This document shows positions 58,671 to 64,000 of a stretch of DNA of 64,000 nt, piece after piece. Both the position numbers and the translations under genes were made by a program. How positions within the stretch are numbered: position 1 is the first letter of the stretch; every line of letters begins with the position of its first letter. The notes below the pieces were generated by a model. It was not told the DNA's origin. It saw only the letters and a program-made list of their open reading frames with translations, and did no database searches. The DNA comes from Hansfordia pulvinata (taxonomy: Eukaryota; Ascomycota; Sordariomycetes; Xylariales): contig BJKQ01000013.1 of NCBI GenBank assembly GCA_006538405.1, positions 992,001 through 1,056,000 on the forward strand. Direction: 5' to 3'.

Positions 58671-59063
58671 GCTGGTGTTGGCGTAGCTCATGGGGGCCGG
58701 GTAGCCGCCCGGGCCTCCCGGGTTGCACGGGTTCGCCAGCGTCCCCGGCGCGATCTGCTCCTTCTCCTTCTCCTTGCCGCCGCCGCCGCCGTGCTCCAGC
58801 TGCGACTTGAGCTTCTTGATCTCCTCGTCCTGCATGGCGTCCTTCCTGAACTGCTTCCTCCGCTCCTTCATTTTGTCCCAGAGCCCGATTGACGAGCTGA
58901 ACGTCCCGACCAGCGTCGAGCATAGTGTTGCGACGATGAATGTTTTCTGGACGGGGTCCACGGTGGTTAGCCGAAGCCAAAAAAAAAAAAAAGGTAGATT
59001 TCGAGAGCAGGCTGGATGGCTTACCTTGAGGTGTTTCTCCTCAATCATGTTGGAGAAATTCAT
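57610..59063 (-). CDS. membrane-anchored Cys-rich protein of unknown function, two exons, one frame break
   Basis: Exon 1 (59063-59025) encodes MNFSNMIEEKHLK; the intron 58947-59024 has a GTAAGC donor, GGCTAAC branch and a T13 tract; exon 2 is 58946-57610. A hydrophobic segment at about residues 14-34 (TFIVATLCSTLVGTFSSS) is followed by a basic helix (KMKERRKQFRKDAMQDEEIK), a Gly-rich linker, a helical stretch (MQQTVIGVLQNALAQGRQLD) and a His6 run. A cysteine-rich C-terminal domain follows: CRCPACGTRVG, FWAISKRGAVLVSD, FVIKCHTA, YACVLCSRHRDSDALC and LVNHVGRFH, probably zinc-binding. The frame changes at the CCC runs near 57780-57788; one added base restores the ending REVEEYYETRERRQPIPVRY and 1,377 nt (458 aa). 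I do not recognise a characterised homologue. Confidence 0.78.
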
Positions 59064-59708
59064 GGCGGCGGTATTTTAGGGAGCCTCGGGCTCCAGCAAA
59101 TGCCCAGTGGCGATGGAAGGACGGCTAGGCGGGCAGGTGTGCGATGGCGCGGGGAGGAGAAGTAGAAGAAGAAAACGAAACAGAGTCTCTTCTGATAGGA
59201 CGGGAAGCGCGAGGTTTTGGCGGTTCAGTTGGGATGATGGTGGTGGTGGTGGTGGTTATTAGGTACGCAGGCAAGGTGAGGTCAAGGATTAGAGCAGCAC
59301 TGCTGGCCCTGGAGCGAAATCAGGACAACGTCCTGTGAGGAGCGGCGGCGATCTTGTGCGACCCGAGGTGGCGTCTGGATTCGCAATGGCGCACGGCGCA
59401 CAGCTATGTCGGAGAGTAAGATGACGATGATGATGGCGGTCGTGGTGATGATGATTGCTGCCCCAAGCCAATGGTGGGAGGAGGGGAAATGGGCGAGAGG
59501 GAGGGAGGCAAGGCAAGACAGGGGAGGAAAGAGAACCGAACCAAGAACCAGGAACGACACAATGGCAAGACGACACGACGACACACGACGACGGGCTGGT
59601 ACTCGTACGTAGGTACGGTACGCAAGACGACACGCCGCCCGAGCCACGGAGATGATAAGGCTTATTAGCAAGGACCAATCCAACCCGAGCCCAAGCCCGA
59701 CCCAAGAA

Positions 59709-59758
59709 AGCAGGCAAGCAAGCAAGCAAGCAAGCATGGCCCAAGCAAGCAAGCAAGC
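59709..59758. repeat. AAGC tetranucleotide repeat
   Basis: Two runs of (AAGC)n separated by a short TGGCCC interruption, about 50 bp together. Confidence 0.85.
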
Positions 59759-60204
59759 CTCCTGACACGACCCGAACCGACCCGGGGGCTTCCTTGCGAG
59801 GCAGCTAACTAGCTGCTGTGGTGGTGGTGGTGGTCTTGGTGGCACGCGGGACGACCCCAGCGTGGCCCAGCCTCTCTCTCCTCCAAGCTCCCAAGCTCCG
59901 ATCTATTCGCGTCTCATCCATCCATCATCCCCGGCTCCTGCGCGACGGGGGTTACGAGTACTAACCACTAACCCCCAGTTACGTGACGTCAGGGGGGGGA
60001 CGAACGATCACCAGCAGAGAGAGAGGGTCTGAGAGCGGAAGCGGCTCTATTCCGAATGCCGGCTAGTAGGGTGATTCTACAAGAGCCATCGCGGCTTATA
60101 CACACGGTACAGCTCACTCACACAGTAAGACGCCAGTCACATCAGTATCAGATCGATCTGGCCCGTGGTTTGCAGAAAGAAACGGAGATTGCTTTTCCGG
60201 GTTG

Positions 60205-60252
60205 CAGCAGCAGCAGCAGCAGCAGCGACAGCAGCGACAGCAGCGACAGCAG
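60205..60252. repeat. CAG / GACAGCAGC tract
   Basis: About six CAG units followed by three GACAGCAGC-like units in non-coding DNA. Confidence 0.85.
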
Positions 60253-62330
60253 GTGAGCAGTACACGTACAATACAGCTGTTGTTGTTTGTGCCGTGGTAT
60301 TATTTATAGCGCCCGTCCCCCGTTTTGGGGCGGGCCGTTGGATTCGCAAAGGGAATTGCGCAGGAGCACCGGCTCAAGCGGGGGCTCGTCCCCCGTCACC
60401 CCGTCTGTCTCGTCTCACCCACTTTTTCGTGTACTCGTACCCGTGGACGAGTATTTGCCTGTATCGTATGAATGCTGCTCTGCGCGGCCCGGGTCCTCCG
60501 CGGGTACCGAGTCGCAGCTGCTGTGCCTGGTACCTTATTAGGTATGCGTTGTCGTGGGAGCTGGCGTTGTCACGATGATAATGACGGCCCAGAATACCCA
60601 CCCATAAAGGCCTCACCCGTCCTCCACTCCCACGGCCCCGTCGGGCTCCTGCTTATCATCCAGCTGCAGCTGATGACAGAACGGCCCTGAAGCTTGTGTG
60701 GGGTGACCGGCCTCTGTCAGCGCGACTGCGATACGAGTACACACCAGCACTTGACGGTACGTACGAGTACATCCATACGAGTACGGTAACTTTACTCCGT
60801 AAGAGATAGGTAGGTGGTCGGTCCAGTAGTCCTCGTTTCTCAGCGCGGGCAGGTATAGTCGGAACTGCATCCACCGTGGTCATTCATCATGCGATGCAGC
60901 AGAACGGTAGTACGAGATAAAAATGCTTCAGTCGACCGAGAATGCCGTGATGGGCCTGTCTCGTAGGTAGGGAGAGGGTAATTAAGGTAAGCAGGAGATG
61001 GGAGGCGGCGGCGGCATTATGTCACCCTCACCGAGGAGGGCATGATGCCATCCACCGACGCCGTCCATCATCTCTGCAACACCACCGTAGTACTCGTAGC
61101 GAGAGGGGAAGAAAGTAAGTAAGAAAGAAACACCACCCCGGTCATCATCGAGCAAACCGCATCTGGGTGGGACACCTGGCCACTGCGTCATCTCGCGCCA
61201 TCCAGCAACCCTGAAACGACACAGGGCTGCGCGGCTCGTCTACCTGACGTTGGTGGCTGCGCTGTTTGCGAGGAGAGGGCAGGAGAGGCGTCCGCCTTTG
61301 GGTCCCGGGTTCGCCCGTGTGAGGATTGTAGTGGAATGGGATGCCTTCTCACCATCAGACAGGCAGGCAGACAGGCAGAGAGAGAATAGATGAAACAGCT
61401 GCATTCGCACAAAGCCCCTTCCACGGTGGACCCCTACGACCTAGTAACCGTACTCTATTCGCACACTGTCCGCCCTACTCGTATCCTTTCACGGCGGAGG
61501 AGCGACCGGGAGAGACAAGAGGGAGAGCGATTTTCCCATCTTTGGCTTGTTCGTCGTTCCATTCGTTCCCGCCCGTCCGGCGCGGCCCGTGGGCCGCGGC
61601 GCTCCCAGAGGCCTCGGCAGTCGAGATCTGGATCATCCCTCCCCTCCCTTTCCTTCCCCTTCCTTTCCTCATCCTACTCCGTACCTTACGCCCTCAGGAG
61701 TGCCCTGCGTCTCTCTCCACCGCGCCCGGCAAGGGAGGGCAGCCAGCTGGAGCACCGGCCACCGGCTTTGTTTCTTTCTCTCGGCCTGCGGAGCCTGTTA
61801 CAGAGCGCCCACGGACCATCGCGTTTTGTTATCTACGGGGCTGTGGCGGATGGCTGGCTGACCTGACGAGGCGGACGAGCCTGTCATGCGCGGGAGGGTG
61901 GACATTACGAGTACTTGTTTGGTAGGCGGGACTCCCGATCCTCATCCATTCGAGGTCACTGCGCCGACTGCCGTGTCACGAAACAGCCGACACAAGCACA
62001 AGGGAGGCCCCAAGTAGCCAGCCCAAGGTATGACCCAGGATGAGCGGTTAATTGATCATAAAACAAGAAGAAGACGGAGGGAAGAAAGGAAAAAAGGACC
62101 CTGCCGATCAGACACGGCAAGGCTGCACCTCCGTACAGTCTGGTTCCTGGCGGAAAGACAGTCGTGAGACCCTGACGATCCACCATGTAGTTGACGAATT
62201 GGCATGCCGGTTCGCCTGCACGATGCACAATCGCATCCCAGGCACCAAATAGGCATACTCGTGTCCCATTTATGTGAAACAAGGTGCAAAACAATAAGAA
62301 GTTGAGGGAGTAACGAAACGCAAAAGAAAG

Positions 62331-62415
62331 ATGCCCACACCCCGATTCGAACGAGGGACCTCGTCATATCGAGAGATGATACGAGTGACGCGCGCTAACC
62401 ACTGTGCCATGCGGG
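62331..62415 (-). tRNA. tRNA-Thr(CGU) with a 12-nt intron
   Basis: Read leftwards from 62415. The acceptor stem GCCCGCA pairs with TGTGGGC (one G-U) and the discriminator is A. The D arm is GCAC...GCGC with one A-C mismatch. The anticodon stem CGTCA pairs perfectly with TGACG. The T arm CCTCG-TTCGAAT-CGGGG carries the B-box. The anticodon-stem loop is 19 nt; removing 12 nt (62367-62378) after position 37 leaves a 7-nt loop CT-CGT-A-A, giving anticodon CGT, which reads threonine codon ACG. The position directly 3' of base 37 is where eukaryotic tRNA introns lie. The A-box-like TGGCACAGTGG and the B-box make it look transcribable by RNA polymerase III. Confidence 0.9.
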
Positions 62416-64000
62416 CTTCTCATTGTTGGATGCTGGAGTGTCAATTAAGAACAAACATATAGTCTGGACACGTTTCTCACTCATGGTCCAGTTGTTCATG
62501 ACGGCTGAGGCTCCAGCTCTCTACATGAAGATGGCTTTTTGCTGCGTATACTGCATTGGATCTGGTCAAGATGCCTACCAGATGTGTAAGTTATCAAGTG
62601 TAAGTTACCAACCGTACCTACATGTACTACCCACCTACCTACCTACCTTACACGCCCAGCTCCAAGATTACATACATGTAGATAGGTCTACTAGTAGTAA
62701 GGATGGAATCTATCACAAAGAAACACCCCGCATCGAGTAGTTTTGCTGCTTCCTGAAGCCAGAATGGAAGACTCTGCATCGGGTATCTCTGCTGATTGCC
62801 TCATGAGAGGTACGGGATGTACGTAATGTATTCGTGACAAGACAAACCGGGGCAGTCGAGGTCGGAACTTTGGTAATCGCGTCGCCATCGCGGTTGCCAC
62901 CGCCGCCCTCCTCCACCTCCTCGAGCAAGCGGGCGACATTCTATTTGATTTCATCTCTGGGAACTGATATGAGAGTCCCCATCGACCGCCCTCCCATTCC
63001 CACAAACCGAGCGGCTTTCCCCTTCCCCACCCGCCACGCTGCCGACGGATGGATCCTGGGCGGCGTTGGGCGGTCGGGTTGACTTGGCATATGCGTAATG
63101 CCGGGCGGCCGTTTCTTCTGCCCTTCTTTTTTCTCTCCTCCTCCTCCACCTCCTCCACCTCGCGAGCCGCCATCGCAACACAGCAAGCGACAACTGCGGA
63201 CACCGATCAGCTGCATACGAATACGGATCATCTGGCTATATTTGTGCATCTACCTCTATCAACGTATCCACGTCTTACCTAAGGTACCTAATCCAGCAGC
63301 TTCCCCCTTCCCCTATGAGGGATGGGCTGAGGGAGGCTGGTGATATCGGCTCCGGGCACGTGGGTATAGCCAGGCGAACGCGTAGTCGCAGTTGTGCAAG
63401 GCATGCCCCTATCTCTCTCTCCCTTTTACACACACACACACACACACACACACGCACTCACGCACTCACGCACGCATTCTTCTCTTGCCGGTGTCATGTT
63501 CAGATTGATGCAGGGGGCCCCCGCCTTTGCGGTCTATAGATGGGCGTTCCACACCGGGAGGCACAACACATCTACAAGCCAGCGCGGGGGTTCGGTTGCC
63601 CCCGCACGTGGGCGGACTCGCACACATGAGTACCCCCCTTACTGAGAGGACGGGGGTCTGCTGCAAGATAGGCGATATGCGTCCCCGCGGGGAGGTTCTT
63701 TACACCCCCCCCAAACCCCCAAGAAAAATCATCCAATCCAGCCTCCCTTGGGTAGGTTGGTGATAAGCTACCTTGGTGGCTGCCGCCAAGGGCCGGCGGC
63801 GAATTTGCCGAAGGGGGCGGGGCGGGGCGTGCCCTCTTGCAGGTGGCGAATCGGTTGATCGTCATTGCTCGTCTCGGGGATGGGTGAGTAGGTATGCTTT
63901 TTCTTGCTTGCCTGCTCCCTTGCCCCGGCCCCTGGCAATCCTTCAGTCCGCACAACGCCATGCTGACGCTGACGACGGGCTGCCACTCGTGAGCCTGGCG
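62416..64000. other. intergenic to the right edge, no gene seen
   Basis: It includes an ACCTACCT microsatellite (about 62629-62648), a palindromic TACCTAAGGTACCTA patch near 63277-63291 and an (AC)n tract. The next gene must begin beyond the edge. Confidence 0.5.
63428..63453. repeat. AC dinucleotide repeat
   Basis: About 13 perfect AC units followed by degenerate CGCACTCA copies. Confidence 0.9.

Larger units (their letters stand above)
59064..62330. other. gene-poor stretch of 3.3 kb with clustered TACTCGTA motifs
   Basis: Between the membrane protein start and the tRNA gene. It contains an AAGC repeat (about 59709-59758), a CAG/GACAGC tract (60205-60252) and at least nine copies of TACTCGTA/TACGAGTA between 59600 and 61913. 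No protein-coding gene was recognised. Confidence 0.55.

Noticed and set aside
57834..58892. A long plus-strand frame over the Cys-rich membrane protein gene
   Set aside because: Composition is a shadow of the minus-strand gene, which has splice signals and conserved-looking cysteines.
63277..63291. TACCTAAGGTACCTA patches (also near 3607 and 49470) as telomere-like repeats
   Set aside because: They do not match TTAGGG arrays, are not tandem beyond two units and lie between ordinary genes.

Overview
This window is nuclear DNA of a filamentous ascomycete, most likely a Sordariomycete. The evidence is short spliceosomal introns of 54 to 203 bp with GTRAGT-type donors and CTAAC/CTGAC branch points, very G+C-rich codon third positions, and fungal families: Zn2Cys6 regulator, Rds1-type ferritin-like protein, GPI-anchored X325/BIM1-like protein, SAGA subunit Spt8, Doa1/Ufd3, and a GRIP golgin. 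There is no operon, phage, CRISPR or recognisable transposon. Genes lie 0.6 to 5.8 kb apart on both strands.

Layout. 1-5 kb: 5' end of a putative GT69-like glycosyltransferase (-), an SRR1-like protein (-), and a CX3C mini-protein reading frame with CTG where ATG is expected (+). 5-16 kb: X325/BIM1-like protein (-), Doa1/Ufd3 (-), a STRAP-like WD40 protein (+), and RNase T2 (-). 18-27 kb: APH-like kinase (+, in-frame TGA), small secreted cysteine protein (-), GRIP golgin (-). 28-43 kb: lunapark (+), SWIM-RING ubiquitin ligase (-), Zn2Cys6 regulator (+), short-chain dehydrogenase (+), Rds1-like protein (+), Spt8 (+). 43-59 kb: Stealth-family phosphotransferase with EF-hand (-), acyltransferase-3 membrane protein (+), secreted protein of unknown function (+), membrane-anchored Cys-rich protein of unknown function (-). 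62.3 kb: an intron-containing tRNA-Thr(CGU) (-).

Themes. Several products act on membranes and the secretory route (golgin, lunapark, Doa1). Three may modify extracellular glycans (GT69-like, Stealth, acyltransferase 3). Four are predicted secreted or surface proteins besides RNase T2 and Rds1. They are not a co-regulated cluster on the evidence here.

Two things stand out. First, eight otherwise intact conserved genes contain one-base frame breaks, nine of ten being a missing base and most lying beside G/C homopolymers. With that base restored, every summed exon length divides by three, so these look like consensus errors in the assembly and not pseudogenes. Second, the 8-mer TACTCGTA/TACGAGTA occurs at least 30 times, all outside genes, with 22 copies in two gene-poor stretches (45.7-51.4 and 59.1-62.3 kb). 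That is far above the roughly two expected by chance.
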